A DNA stretch of 64,000 nucleotides from Magicicada septendecula (GCA_034769895.1 CM068367.1:1317967046-1318031045); one strand, 5' to 3'. Shown: positions 9,600-21,025, numbered from the stretch's first letter. Numbers and translations: made by a program. The notes: generated by a model not told the origin, from the sequence alone.

Positions 9600-9900
9600 T
9601 GGCCACAACAACAAAACTGAATATAAAAACCGTTTATAGTCTACATCTAATTCTAATTTATGGCTTGAAAACGTGGACTTACAGATTAGTGAGAGAAAAC
9701 TAGGGGCTTTTAAAGAAAGATATTTAAACAATCGTTACAGAAAGATGAAAGAGAATAACTTGTAGAAAAGGTGATGCAACTTTGAACCGTACAGAATTTT
9801 TCCAGGAGCTGGGTATCATAAAACACACTAAAGCAGGGCGACTGGGCTGTACAAAATATGTCATGCACGTGGAACGTGATTCTCAACAAAACAGACAAGA
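9600..9900 (+). pseudogene. Non-LTR reverse transcriptase C-terminal relic
   Basis: Translation of the region gives LILIYGLKTWTYRL, then after decay LNRTEFFQELGIIKHTKAGR and LGCTKYVMHVERDS. This matches the thumb and C-terminal pattern of insect non-LTR polymerases (the 'YGxETW ... HxxVMR' layout). Frames are interrupted by stops. It ends about 80 bp before a second, better-preserved non-LTR fragment in the same orientation. Confidence 0.6.
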
Positions 9901-9977
9901 CATAAGGGATAAAGTAGCAGCATAGAAAAGGAAAGCTGTAACGGTTAGAAACGGTCAGAATAGAGGTTTACTGAAGT

Positions 9978-10664
9978 ATGACTGCTGATGATAATTTTGT
10001 TGATTTATCGTAACGGTTTGGAATGAGGATTAATAAGGAAAAAACTAAGTGTATGGTGATTAGCAGAGGAGGAAAAAGAGCAAATATGAAGATAGGGCAA
10101 GACAAAATACAACAGGTGGAGTTGTTTAAATATCTTTGAAGCGTAATAAGTGAAGATATGTCCTGCACTTGTGAAATTAGAGCAAGAATTGGTATAGCGA
10201 AAGAGGCACTTAATGGGAAGAAAAAACTCCTGTGTGGTAAAATTAATAAGAATTTAAGAAAAAGGTTGGCCGAATGTTATGTGTGGAGCGTTGGTTTATA
10301 TGGTGCAGAGGCATGAACAATTAGGAAAGATGATGAGAAAAGATTAGAAGCATTTGAGATGTGGGTTTGGCGAGCAATGGAAAAAGCGAGGTGGGTTGAT
10401 AAAGTAAGGAATGATGAAGTTTTAAGAAGAACAGGAGAAGAGAGAAGAATCCTGAAGGTAGAAAATAGAAAAAGGAATTGGTTAGGTCATTGTTTAAGAA
10501 GAGACTGCTGGCTTACAGCTGCCATGGAGGGTGTCACAGAAGGAGAAAAAGTGAGAGGGCGTAGAAGAATGAAGTTAATAGGTAGTATTAAAATCAGAGG
10601 GTGGTACGAAGAAACGAAAAGACTGTCATGCGATAGGACAACTTGGAGAACTCTTACCATTTGA
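9978..10664 (+). pseudogene. Non-LTR reverse transcriptase, 5'-truncated, three nonsense codons
   Basis: One frame runs from 9978 to the TGA at 10662-10664. It opens within the catalytic box (TADD, residues 2-5) and continues GMRINKEKTKCMVISRGGKR, KLLCGKINKNLRKRLAECYV, EKRLEAFEMWVWRAMEKARW and RKRNWLGHCLRRD to the C-terminus. There are only three internal stops: TAA after residue 14, and two TGA codons. One TGA sits in the KYL-x-S box and one in the GAEA-x-TIR box where Gly and Trp are usual. The frame is otherwise unbroken, so this copy is among the youngest in the window. The endonuclease and most of the RT are missing by 5' truncation. Clade not assigned (CR1/L2/RTE-type 'endonuclease-reverse transcriptase'). 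Confidence 0.82.
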
Positions 10665-10711
10665 AGCCCTGCCTTAGGGCAGAACACCAAATAATAATAA
10701 TAATAATAATC
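10665..10711 (+). mobile_element. Non-LTR 3' end: hairpin plus (AAT)n tail
   Basis: Right after the stop codon comes the stem-loop GCCCT-GCCTT-AGGGC (10666-10680), then AGAACACCAA and about seven AAT units (10690-10711). A terminal hairpin followed by a short tandem tail is a usual 3' recognition end for such elements. Confidence 0.7.
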
Positions 10712-11084
10712 GTAACGGTGAGAGTTAGTGTCCGTAGACAAAAATGTTTTACTTCTCCTACTGACACTAATTCGGTTTCCAGTTTGCTTCAACAGGCAAC
10801 GCGTTGGAATCTGAAGTCACTACATATTGTTCTGTTGCAGTTAAACGTACAGCTGATTGTTCTTTAAAGTCCTATCAATTAGAAATTTGTTTTTAATTCC
10901 ACTGATCGGATATTTAATAAATATTAAGAATGTTTCGTCTCTTTGATGACTTCTTTCTTTGCCACTACTCCGTCATTTTGCTAAATAGGTTATTTTTTTT
11001 ATTCTGTGTCTGCTATTTTTTCTCCTGAAATTTAATTAAATCTTTTTGTTACTTTTTGAAGGTTATTGTTCGTTATATTGTTCT
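10712..11084. other. No recognisable feature
   Basis: AT-rich spacer between a non-LTR tail and a PLE foldback. Confidence 0.45.
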
Positions 11085-11441
11085 AAGGCTTTCACGGCCG
11101 GTGTCAGTTATGTTAAAAGTGTTTCCGGGCTGTTTGGCCGTGGTCCAGGGTTTACAAACAAACCAAACGTTTCAGCAGCACCACTGGCTGCCATCTTCAA
11201 TGGAATTCGAAGGAATTCAAGTCTACCTGAACGCGAGTTGTCAAACGTCAGACTCACAGTACTGTGGTGAAGGTTGAACGGTGTGGTGAAACGTGAGTCC
11301 TCACCACAGTACTGTGGGCCTGACGTTTGACAACCCGCTTTCAGGTAGACTCGAGTTCCTACGAATCCCACTGATGGCAGCCACTGGTGCTGCTGAAACG
11401 TTTGGTTTGTTTGTAAACCTTGGACAACGGCCAAACAGCCC
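11085..11441. mobile_element. Foldback of two PLE terminal units (gamma, pair 3)
   Basis: The left unit (minus) runs from GGCTTTCACGGCCGG through GGGCTGTTTGGCCGTGGTCC to a CAGTACTGTGG block near 11251. The right unit (plus) starts at ACCACAGTACTGTGG near 11303 and ends GGCCAAACAGCCC. Each arm carries its own copy of the palindrome; about 36 bp separate them. Hammerhead cores are damaged: left TTGAAGA (C3 changed, complement of 11194-11200), right CTGATGG (three bases lost, 11371-11377). Stem II and GAAAC remain in both. Confidence 0.75.
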
Positions 11442-12149
11442 TCTACATACTTCTAATAGTTATTATTCGTTGTTCACTTTTTCCACAACACACATGGATG
11501 GAAGGACGCATTACCTTTCGAGCGAGACTGTTTGCTGGAGGACGCAATGAACCCAGCCAGCTTAATAAAAAACATATTTATCTCAAATGTCATGGGCAAG
11601 CGCACTTATATTCCCAAATGCAGTCAGAAAAATCAATTATTTTATTCGCACAAAACTTTGTATTTAAATTTATTTTATTATTTACAGTACAAAAATACGG
11701 GATAAATTATAACATAAATTCTGAGATATGTTCCAGTTGCAGGTGCTGTACTGCGGTAATTACTCGACTCTCCTGTTTTGTGGCGTTGACGTACTAACAT
11801 TTTGAGCTCAGCAGAGGTGTGTTTTTGACATGCGTTTAATTACTACACGTATAATACTGACGCGTTAGACTGATTGATCAACGAATAGCTTGTCCGTTTA
11901 GCTAACATTTGTTAAAGTTTCGTCAGTTTGTTGGTAATTCCGTGAACCGCGTAATTCAATGGAATACAGGGGAAAATATTGTTATGTTACAACATTATGA
12001 AAAGTATACGTATATAAATGTGTCATTTTAACTTTAAAATTTAAAACATTTTTTTTTTTTGGTCGATTTAAACGAATTAGTCCAGTAGTAATATATCCAG
12101 CAAAGATTAAAGTGCCAACATTCTTCAGAATGTGTTTTATATGTTAGTC
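11442..12149. other. No recognisable feature
   Basis: AT-rich. A 125-codon frame at 11420-11797 starts inside the PLE unit and shows no domain, so it is not annotated as a gene. Confidence 0.45.
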
Positions 12150-12625
12150 TTCATAATATGGCTTTTATGTGTTTTTATATGCATTAAAAATACATGAAAT
12201 TATAAACGATAGAGCACGTTCAAAGAATTTATAAATAATTTTTATTACGCGCTGGTCTAAGCGTGAGATAGGCCTATATCCGGGTGTCTCAGAAAGTGAT
12301 TATATTTTCTGAAAAGAGTGTAATTCGAAATGGATAATTGTTCCGTAAAAGTGTTGTCAATCCACCGTTTTAGTAATTAAAAATTACGACAAAATTACCA
12401 CTGATAGTTGGTGCAAATCATCTAACGTGTACAACGTCCAGTCAAGTCCTATCCAACCCATTGGGGATACCGAAAGGTTGGTGCAAAAAAGTCTAGCGGG
12501 TCTACGATGAAGTTGGAAAATAAAGACTATTTACAAAATTAAACTTATTGATAGTAAAAATGATGTTCTCATTCAACAAGTTTAGAATCCTCGTTAGATA
12601 ATACGATTACGTGTTACCAGAGAAA
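12150..12625 (+). repeat. Dispersed repeat D2, copy 1
   Basis: Direct, colinear match by eye to 19070-19545 over about 450 bp. Shared blocks include ATAGGCCTATAT, GGGTGTCTCAGAAAGTGA, AATCCACCGTTTTAGTAATT, GGAAAATAAAGACTATTTAC and GATGTTCTCATT. Non-coding; transposon class unknown. Confidence 0.8.
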
Positions 12626-13330
12626 AAAAAATTAACAAATAGCTAGACATCAGAAACAATCGCAGCTCTGATGAAATTAATTGCATAGCGAGAAAAAGAC
12701 AATGCCAGAAAATTAGCGGGTATTTTATCAGTGAATGCCAAATTAACGTATCTGTATATCTCCAGAACCTTCAACATTGCCATGACCAAAGTGTTGGAGA
12801 ACCAAAGTGTACATTGTAGTTCTTACACAATTTACACAATTACACAAAGTGTAAATTCTAGTTTCGCTCGGGATAAATGGACAAGTGGGATGCTATTTTC
12901 TATTAATTTACTTTCCTTAAGAAATATCGGATTACTTGATTGATTTATGTTGTTAATGCGATTATTGGTGACGTATGCCGTTTGCTTTCAATAGAATTTA
13001 CTTGTAACTTTTTGTTGTACGCGATTGTAGTCGTCTAAAACCAACTCCGATTTGTGAAGTCAATACGTAATAACTAGTAATTAGTAAGTGGTGTGAGGTT
13101 AAAGTTACGTACTTAGTAAGTGACACTAGTGATAACTGTTATTAAGGAGTGAATCAATTAATCAAGGCTGAATGTGACCTACATTTAGCTTTGAGATATT
13201 AACAGATGCTGAATGTGTAAATTCATAATTATAATAAAAACAAAAATACAGACCTCAGAAAAGATCAAGATAATTGTAAATCAGGGCTCATATTGCTGTA
13301 AAAAGAAAACCATTAATGAAACCACAATAT
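12626..13330. other. No recognisable feature
   Basis: AT-rich spacer with small local palindromes near 12830-12860. Confidence 0.45.
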
Positions 13331-13379
13331 AATAATTATGTTTTTTGAAGTCTTCTTCCGGTTTAGAAGACATCAAAAA

Positions 13380-13442
13380 TATCTTGTACGTCAACGTTCC
13401 ACTCATATTACAAACAGTATCCTCAGGTCTAAATGACGAAAA
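13380..13442 (-). ncRNA. Decayed hammerhead (family delta, left arm)
   Basis: Minus strand core CTGAGGA is the complement of 13430-13436. GGAA replaces GAAA (complement of 13397-13400). Stem II has one strand changed relative to the right arm and pairs poorly. Confidence 0.6.
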
Positions 13443-13589
13443 GGCTGGCAAGCGAACTCGGTTATACAGTGTAGAAGTGGCGGTGGGCGGTCCGGTAAGT
13501 GGATCCTGCCCTGTAGGTGTTACGCCGCTTGCATTATTTGTGTGGTCAGTCAACCCTCGTACAGTCAAACCACAAAGTAAACAGTACCA

Positions 13590-13836
13590 AGTCGTGCTGA
13601 GCGTGGCTATTTTTCTGTTAATGTTATCCTTGTGTTTATTAATTTCTATTGCTTCTAGGACCAATCTGTCATAATACCTATTACACGACCTTATTACAGA
13701 TGCGTCTTCCAAGTTTACCATGTGATTAGTTAAGGCTGAATACTCCGCAATTGGCGATTTTTCAACCGCTAAGTTCTTCGTATGTCTGACAAGTTCTTGG
13801 ACTCTTGTGGAAATCAGGCTTGGTACCCCTTTACTT
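13590..13836 (-). pseudogene. PLE GIY-YIG endonuclease, C-terminal fragment
   Basis: Minus-strand frame reading STRVQELVRHTKNLAVEKSP, AEYSALTNHMVNLEDASVIR and YYDRLVLEAIEINKHKDNIN, ending LSTTWY. This is the second half of the PLE GIY-YIG domain: the conserved Arg helix, the xAEHxxxxxH motif (here AEYSALTNH) and the REAIEIxKH motif (here LEAIEINKH). The GIY and YIG strands are missing. Flanking codons on each side are terminal-repeat sequence read through in frame, which explains the repeated VWSVNPRTVKP text. Confidence 0.8.
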
Positions 13837-13982
13837 TCTGGTTTGACTGTACGAGGGTTGACTGACCACACAAATAATGTATACAGCGTAACACCTACAG
13901 GGCAGGGCAGGGTCCACTTACCGCACCACCCACCGCCACTTCTACACTATATAACTGAGTTCGCTTGCCAGCCTTTTCGTCA

Positions 13983-14036
13983 CCTAGACCTGAGGATACT
14001 CATTGTAATATGAGTGATACGTTGTCGTACAAGACA
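13983..14036 (+). ncRNA. Hammerhead motif (family delta, right arm)
   Basis: Core CTGAGGA (13990-13996) is followed by the usual unpaired T. Stem II ACTCAT (13998-14003) pairs with ATGAGT (14010-14015) over TGTAAT. GATA stands where GAAA is expected (14016-14019). Stem III is AC with GT around a GTT loop, and cleavage would follow C14026. One catalytic A is changed to T; comparison with the left arm suggests the ancestor was intact. Confidence 0.7.
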
Positions 14037-14066
14037 TTTTTGACGCGGTCTATGCCGGAAGAAGAC

Positions 14067-15914
14067 TTCAGAAATATAATGAACACCGGCCGCGGAAACC
14101 TACGTGAGAATATAATAATTGTCTGACGTTACAGTAATTTCAAATAACTTAATGTCTGGGGGGGGGGGTTAGTTAAAATATATTAGTTGAGATTTCAAGA
14201 ATATATCGTGTAGCCTCCGTCGTTTCAATTTTTGTTGTTGTATATCACTAGTGTCACTTGGCTTACCAGAACTGCATGTGATGTTTATTTATCAACATTT
14301 CTGCAGGGATTTTGGGATTTCAGGCGCACAAATTAACTTACAAACGTATATAATGGGCAAACATTAGGCCAGCCCCTTCTATAGTCGCGCAATCACTTAA
14401 GCCGTCCATTAAGTTCAGTTAACGTTAATTAACTTTCACTGAATGTCTTCGCATCTAAGGTCACTGACGAGGCCAAGACAAAATTTATTCATGTCTCTGT
14501 CCATGTGTATTATTACTGGCCATTTTGCGACAGTCTGCTTTTTTAAGAGCCTGTACAGACTACGACACTTCTGTCGAGGAGAATAATTAATTGAGGCCTG
14601 ATTTGTCAATATCGGTGCAATCGTTTTAGAGTTGCCAGAAAACGTTCAAATATTACAACGAAACGTGTTACCATCTGCATTGTATAGTCCGGTCAAAAGG
14701 GGAATAATGCAACCATTATTAATAATTGCGCTTAGGGGGGGATGGGGAAGATAAAATAAAATATAATAAACATGTAAAATATAATACTTGTAAAAGTAAT
14801 AAAGATTGTACGTTTTTTAGTTTAAAAGATTAGGCACTAGAAAAAAATATTACCATCCTTGTTAAAGTACAGTGAAAACTTTGTTATTAAAATTTTACTT
14901 TTAATCGTGTTGACAGCATCTAGGGCAGAAACACGATTCCCAAGTTCTTTTTGTGTTTCACAGAGAAAAACAGAGGAAACATTTCCATCTAATGTATATT
15001 TATCTTATTTTAAAATATATTTATTTGTGACTGTAGTTGTTGTTCTGCTTTGTGAAGAATTATTTTTTCTTCCGAGCCGTTTATCTAAATAGACGTGGTT
15101 GCAGTAAAATCAACGCATATGTTTTACGTTTCTTATTTTTTTATGACATTATTTGCCAGCGAATATTTATATTCTGTCCAATGAGCAAAGGCAGCTAAAG
15201 CATATGAAGACCTTTCCTACTCGCACGCGTAGCCCCAGGCCGCCAGACAATAGCACAATTACTGAGCCACTAAAGGGCAGTCCAGTACGCTATAGCAACT
15301 TTTTATTTTACGCGTATTCTTGTGATTTTTCTAATTTCTAAGTAAGTACATAATATTTGTTAATTGTCAGTTAAGCAGATTTTAACGTTTAAAAACAGTC
15401 ATCGTACTTTAATTATTTCAATGTTTAAAAAACAACATCTGGGTTTCTGAATTCTTAGAATTAAATAATCAAACATTTTTCAAACACACCGCCAGCGTTA
15501 TGTCTCTCTGATTGTTTCTTATCTTGTTTCACTGTAACTAAAGAGGAGGGACTTTCAACTGTCAGAATGGCAGACGGTTTCTAAGGAAATGTCAAATTCT
15601 TCTCAAAGAGACATCACATGTATACGCTACTCTTTTTACATATCGCTATTGACATCCAGAATAAGACCTCCATTATTTCTGTCGTCATCGAAAATATATA
15701 TCGCAGAAGCTACCAGTCTTCTAGCTTTAGTGTCTGAAACATACTTTTTTTATATACTTTAGTCTTAAAAGTCATTCGGACATGTCACAAGGCTTCCATA
15801 CGCACTGTAACGACTTCCTTGTAACACTGACCTCTTCTTTCGATTGTCTAGTTATTTGTAAGGAACTTGAGTTGTCATCGACTAATGTGTGACTATAGTA
15901 TAGGTTACGTAAAA
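14067..15914. other. No recognisable feature
   Basis: About 1.8 kb of AT-rich sequence with a run of eleven G at 14158-14168 and another G-rich patch near 14736-14748. No exon or repeat partner seen. Confidence 0.45.
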
Positions 15915-16240
15915 TGAGTAGTAGTAGTAGTCAGTCATTTAGGATAAACGTTTAACGTACTACATATCTGCACATTTCTCTCTCTGTGTCTGTCTCTCAA
16001 CGAGATTTGTACAGCGCCTCAGTCTCCTGGTCCTGGTACCTATATCTATCCAGAGTATCGTCCACTTCCAATCCGCGTCCCACACCATCGTTCCGCCATC
16101 TACTCGGTCTTCTTCTCTTACGTCTTTCGAGTGGTACCCACTTAAATATTTGCTTCCCCATTGTTCGTTTCCCATTTTCATTACGTGACTAAACCACTTC
16201 AGTTCTCTTTTTCAACATTGTTATTCACTTTTCTGCTTGC
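15915..16240 (-). pseudogene. Non-LTR C-terminal relic with (CTA)n tail
   Basis: On the minus strand, one frame reads LKWFSHVMKMGNEQW and a shifted frame reads KQIFKWVPLERRKRRRPSRW, matching the 'WxGHVxRM ... GRPxxRW' C-terminal signature of insect non-LTR polymerases. The text then decays. The 3' side ends in a short (CTA)n tract on this strand (15917-15931), consistent with a tandem-repeat tail. Two frameshifts; dead. Confidence 0.65.
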
Positions 16241-17149
16241 ATCCGTCTTCTGGTCTCCTGATTAGAGATTATTTTTAGTCTCGATATTCCTGCACTGCGT
16301 TTCAAGTAATCCGTCATCAGTATTTATTGTTTTTTTAGCTGCAGCTTTCAAGTTCTATACTTACTACGATATGGTTAAGTATTCAGTATAGATTTACCAA
16401 CTTCGCGAACTGTGATAGCAATTATTTGTGCTTATAGCAAGTCAACGTGTTGCCTTATGGACACAGATTTAAATAAGAGACGGTCAGTAACAGCACGCGT
16501 TTCAAACGTTACAAATGTCATTTTACTTTTCAAAGTTGTATTACTGACAAAAAGTATAAATCAGCATACGTGTATGTTTGTTTTCAATTTTCAATAGAAA
16601 AATCTGTTTAAATAGTAATTAGACATTCTCTTTTTGTAATGATGTCTATCTTTCAACTTTCTAATTACTAATCAGAATATGCTTGCCAGCACGACGGTTG
16701 CAGAACGGCTTAAAATGTCAACCGTAAGTTTAAAACAGAATCTATTATTAGCAATTAAATGGTTTAGACGCTTAACTTTTACCTATTAACTATTAACTAT
16801 TAACTTTAACAAGCTTTCAACGTTTCCGCAAATTTTCGTTAATATAAATTCAAATGAAAATACAAGCTTTAATGATTACAGACACACAAAAACGCTCTCA
16901 GAGAAAAGTGCATTTTATAAAGTGAAACAATTTGCGGCTTCAAGTTAGTAATAAGGTAAGGGCACAGTTGCAAGCGGTGTTGTAAATGCCACTGTGCCCT
17001 TGGCAGCATGTCGTAGAAATGATGCAACAAGTGGTCTCCAAACGTGGGACAGCTGTTTTGAAGGGAGGACAGGATTGTCCTTGTCGTTAATATAAACAAT
17101 AGACGTTTTTACTAATTAATTATATTAATCTGTTGTAGATTAAATGCTT
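16241..17149. other. No recognisable feature
   Basis: AT-rich. Contains ACTATTA/ATTAACT tandem triplication near 16783-16806 and no recognised domain. Confidence 0.45.
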
Positions 17150-17285
17150 ATAATGATTCAAATGCTTTAGCCTATAGTACTTGCACATAGGAAGTAAAGA
17201 AGTGTGTGCTTTTGTCTGAAACAAACAGAAGTTTTAGATTAAAAAATTACTTTTGTATCTGAGCAATATTATAAAGGCCAACGGT
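17150..17285 (+). repeat. Short direct repeat, copy 1
   Basis: Resembles 18180-18300: a GAAGTGTGTGC/GAAATGTGTGCG block, TTTGTCTGAAA, CAAACAGAAG and TTTAGATT in the same order, about 1 kb apart. Confidence 0.55.
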
Positions 17286-17869
17286 AAGAAAACAGGTGTG
17301 ATTTTATACTTGTGTTATACGGATATACTGATGACACAGGTAAATGACATTGAATTGAGAGATAATGTAAAATAAGACGCATGTGAGGGACATGTAAAGA
17401 CTTTCAAAGACCTGTGGTGACATTGGTACTGTGTTTACAGTCCAAGGGAGCATAGACAAAAAGTTCTAATAAAAATGTAAGGAATGTTATCGTGTAAAAA
17501 AGATATCAACAGAGATTTTGCTTTATAATCCGAAGGAAAAAAAGAAATATTGAAAACGAAATAATAGATTGCCTAACGGATTGTAAGGCCGAAAACGTAA
17601 GAAAAGAAGAGGAAGAAGAAGTAAAAGAGAAAATAAGAAACTACTTGCCTTAAGAAATACTTAATTCTAAGAAAACTCTCAAAGAGTCTTTTGTTTGGAG
17701 CCTGACTTTGTTTAGATGTGAGTCACGTGGCATTTGACAGGGAGACACGGAACAAAGCTTTAGTGGCGTAGTGTTGGTAGATGATATAATGAAAGGATCG
17801 AGTCAGGAACGGATGAACTGTTACCTCTGCGTACTGGCGATCAATTGTGACTTGAAAATGGCTTAACAA
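17286..17869. other. No recognisable feature
   Basis: AT-rich spacer without a recognised domain or repeat partner. Confidence 0.4.
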
Positions 17870-18780
17870 ACGAAACGCACCGTCAAGGTAGATTGTTTAT
17901 AACCGAACAGCAAATTTCATAAAACTAATTCTATCTGTTAGTATGTTTTTCTTAAAAAATTAAATGCGCCTTATCGTAAAGCCACTTTCCTGTAGAATGG
18001 TCTATTTTTTTACTCGGGTATGGCGGAATGAAACAAATCTGCCAAGGTAAACAAGCCATTACAGTTTACTTAAGCAAACAAACGATGCATCTAATGGTTC
18101 AGATTTGCTATGTTAGCTATGTTTTTATTTCAAAATCTGTTTTGCTACATTATATGTTTGTGTACTTTAAATAACTATCCTTGTTACACATAAAATGTGA
18201 TGAAATGTGTGCGTTTGTCTGAAAACAAACAGAAGATTTAGATTTAGGAACTAGTTTTCTATCCGAGTAATATCATGAAGGTGAAATGAAAAACCACTGG
18301 ATGTTAAACATGAAGCATCGTTTAACTAACGATGTTGTGTAATATTATTTGCGAAAAAGTAAACTGTTTTCCTGGTAGACATTGACTAAGTATCATCTGT
18401 CAAAAATAGTTTCATCAAACAAAGGAAAGAACAAAACAACTATTTTCAGACGCATTAAACAAAAAATTATATGAATTTTCCTTTAATTTTTTCATGTAAC
18501 ACTAAAAGCATTTTGGAGTTGTATTTCTGCTCAAGATGCTGTCAGCGCGATTACAAATACAATTTTATTAACAATGTTTCGCTGTACTGCAATGGAAGTA
18601 TTTTGTTTAGGTGGCATGCTCACCTGCACAACAAATAGGCTACACAATGTTTTTACTTCTCAAGTGCAATATTAAGTATTAAGATTCACTTGTATTTTCA
18701 TACGAGTCCGACACACATATTATGTTTATTATGTTCTTATCGAGGAGTTGTGTTAGCTTTGAGAATATTTTAGGTTAATT
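17870..18780 (+). repeat. Dispersed repeat D3, copy 1
   Basis: Colinear with 25236-26105. Shared blocks are GATTGTTTA near the start, TAGTATGTTTTT, ACTAAAAGCATTTTGG, GATGCTGTCA(A/G)CGCGATTACAA and TACTTCTCAAG, with an ATATTATGTTTATTATGTT-like end. Diverged, AT-rich, non-coding; class unknown. It includes the second copy of the 17150 short repeat. Confidence 0.7.
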
Positions 18781-18869
18781 ATGTTAACTTAGGTTATACA
18801 CCTTAAGACTGATCCCTTGGCTTTTTGACACAAATGGCCACATTCTTGTTTCATATCCATGTACCCCTC

Positions 18870-18965
18870 CGTCACTGTCTCTCTTTCCCCTCTCTGTCTG
18901 TGTGTCTCTCTGTCTGTCCGTCCGTCTGTCTGTCTGTCTGTCTCTATCCCTCTCTCTCTCGGCAA
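18870..18965 (+). repeat. (CTGT)n / (CT)n simple repeat
   Basis: Pyrimidine-rich tract with CTGT/CCGT tetranucleotides and CTCT ends. Overlapping short frames on both strands are by-products of the repeat. Confidence 0.9.
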
Positions 18966-19069
18966 CTCGATTGGTTTTTACCCGTTTGTACATGTATTTA
19001 TGCGTGATGCATATATATATGTGGTGTGTTTAGTTTCTCACACATGAATATGAACCATACACTTGTGTT

Positions 19070-19545
19070 TTTTATACACGTTAAGAACACATATGAAATT
19101 ATAAATGATATATTAGAGCACGTTAAAGAATTTATAAATAACTTTTAATTACTCGCTTGTCTACACGTGAGGATAGGCCTATATTCGGGTGTCTCAGAAA
19201 GTGAATATATTATCTGAAAAGAGTGTAAGTCAAGTGGATAAATTGTCTGGTAAAAGTGTTGCCAATCCACCGTTTTAGTAATTAAAAGTTAAGACAAAAC
19301 TACCACTGATAGTTGCTGCAAATCATCTAACGTGTAGAAATTTCAGTCAAGTCCTATCCGACCCAGTGAATGTACCGAATGTTTGGTGCAAAAAAATCCA
19401 GCGGCTCTACGATGACGTTGGAAAATAAAGACTATTTACAAAATTAACCTTACTGAGAATAGAAGTGATGTTCTCATTTAATAAGCTTAAAGCCTTTGTT
19501 AGATAATTCAATTACGTGTTACTAGAGATATAAAAAGTAAGTCAG
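19070..19545 (+). repeat. Dispersed repeat D2, copy 2
   Basis: Direct copy of 12150-12625, 6.9 kb downstream. It keeps the same order of blocks with scattered substitutions. Confidence 0.8.
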
Positions 19546-20837
19546 TAGACAGATATTACTTAGTAAGACTAGGAATCGGGTAATTTGTCATCGCTATGCA
19601 AGGTGAGTGATTGTCAAAATGTTAGATTGTACTCATGCCATAACCTAACTTAATCTAATTTAACGTACAATAATTGAAATCGATAAACGTGTTGAAGTTC
19701 AATGTCTATTGTTTTTGCACTTCTCAAGTGTAACATTCTAAGTCTTTATGTTAACAAGAAGGAATGGTCAAGGAATTAGTCATAAAACTTTTGCAGAACT
19801 TTCAATTTACTAATATTCTCCTCCTGTGGTCGTAAGTGAGCTGTGGCCCCTTCGCAACACATTGTCATTGGTTATTGGGTTGCCGAAGCTAACGGCACAC
19901 AATTTCGATCACCCAGGTGGTTCATGTTCAATGGCATTTACCTACCTCAATTTAGGCCTGCCTCTTGTCCTCCGTCTCAGCGATCATGATTTACCATTCT
20001 GATTCGGTCTTCTCCATGCCCACACTTATGTAAAGCCTACAAAGTTACTTGTGGCTCTTTGCGTATTTCATATATCTCATCATTTGCTAATAATTTTGTA
20101 TGAAATCACAAAAATTGTATTTTCCTTTAAAAAAGGAAATTATTGTATTGTTGTTTAATACGCCAATGATAAAAAATAATTATCACCCTTTAACGCCAAT
20201 GATAAAAAATAACACAGTAGTAAATAAATTCATATGTACATATACATATTAAGAACAAATATTAATATAATTATTACATATTATATTAAGAAATATTACA
20301 TGTACAAATTCAATATTCCAGTATAACCAAGACAAAACAGTTGCTTAAGTAAATAAACATGAAAACAATCGTTAACTAGTCGACTTAAATCGATTATCCG
20401 TTATTTTATATTAAAATCGAAAGAAACGCAATTGTTCGTTAATTTTTATATTAACATAGAATTATTTCGATTGTTGTTGATTTAAAAGCTGTGATGATGC
20501 TGATTTTTTCAGTGAAACGTGCGTAAGGTATTGAAACAACAAAAACGCAATACACTACTTGCAGAAGATACCATATTGAACAATATCACAATATTATATA
20601 ATTGCTGCAAGAAACTTCGAGTTACGTGTATAGAAAATACTACTAAGAATAAATTATTTTAAATATTATCAAATCTTTTTATTTTTTTGGTTTTATTTTA
20701 GCATTTTCAGTGAATAAAAAGTAATTTTTGCGGGTACCTCTACAAACGAATACCACATAACCTTCAATTCACCGTAGCATAATACTGGAATAGAAACTTT
20801 TACCATAATGCATGCCACTATTAAACCATCAGGCGAA
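19546..20837. other. No gene seen
   Basis: AT-rich. A 20-bp stretch ending AATGATAAAAAATAA occurs twice (about 20161 and 20194). No exon-like region. Confidence 0.45.
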
Positions 20838-21025
20838 AGTGTGTTAGTGCGGGTGCCCGTGCGTGCCAGGAGGCGTGTACGTACGAGCGTGTGGTGTGTG
20901 TCGTGTAATCCGCGCGTGCCAGAATGTGTATACGAGCGCGTGAAGCGTGTGTGTAGGTGTGTGAGCCCGCGTGTGCACAGAGTGCGTATACACGCGTGCG
21001 TGTGTGTGCGTGGCCCGTGTCTAAT
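20838..21025 (+). repeat. Degenerate GT/GC alternating tract
   Basis: Strongly purine-pyrimidine alternating, GTGCGT/GTGTGT-rich and much more GC-rich than its surroundings. Long open frames on both strands here result from its composition. Confidence 0.7.

Larger units (their letters stand above)
13335..14066. mobile_element. PLE (family delta) remnant with inverted terminal units
   Basis: The left arm 13335-13571 and right arm 13848-14066 are inverted copies (blocks GAAGTCTTCTTCC, CCTCAGGTCTAAATGACG, AAAGGCTGGCAAGCGAACTC, GTGGTCAGTCAACCCTCGTA). Between them lies a minus-strand GIY-YIG fragment. Each arm holds a hammerhead motif. This is an internally deleted PLE with opposed pLTRs. Confidence 0.82.

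Noticed and set aside
16869..17099. Possible transposase C-terminus
   Set aside because: A vague resemblance only; motifs do not line up in any frame.
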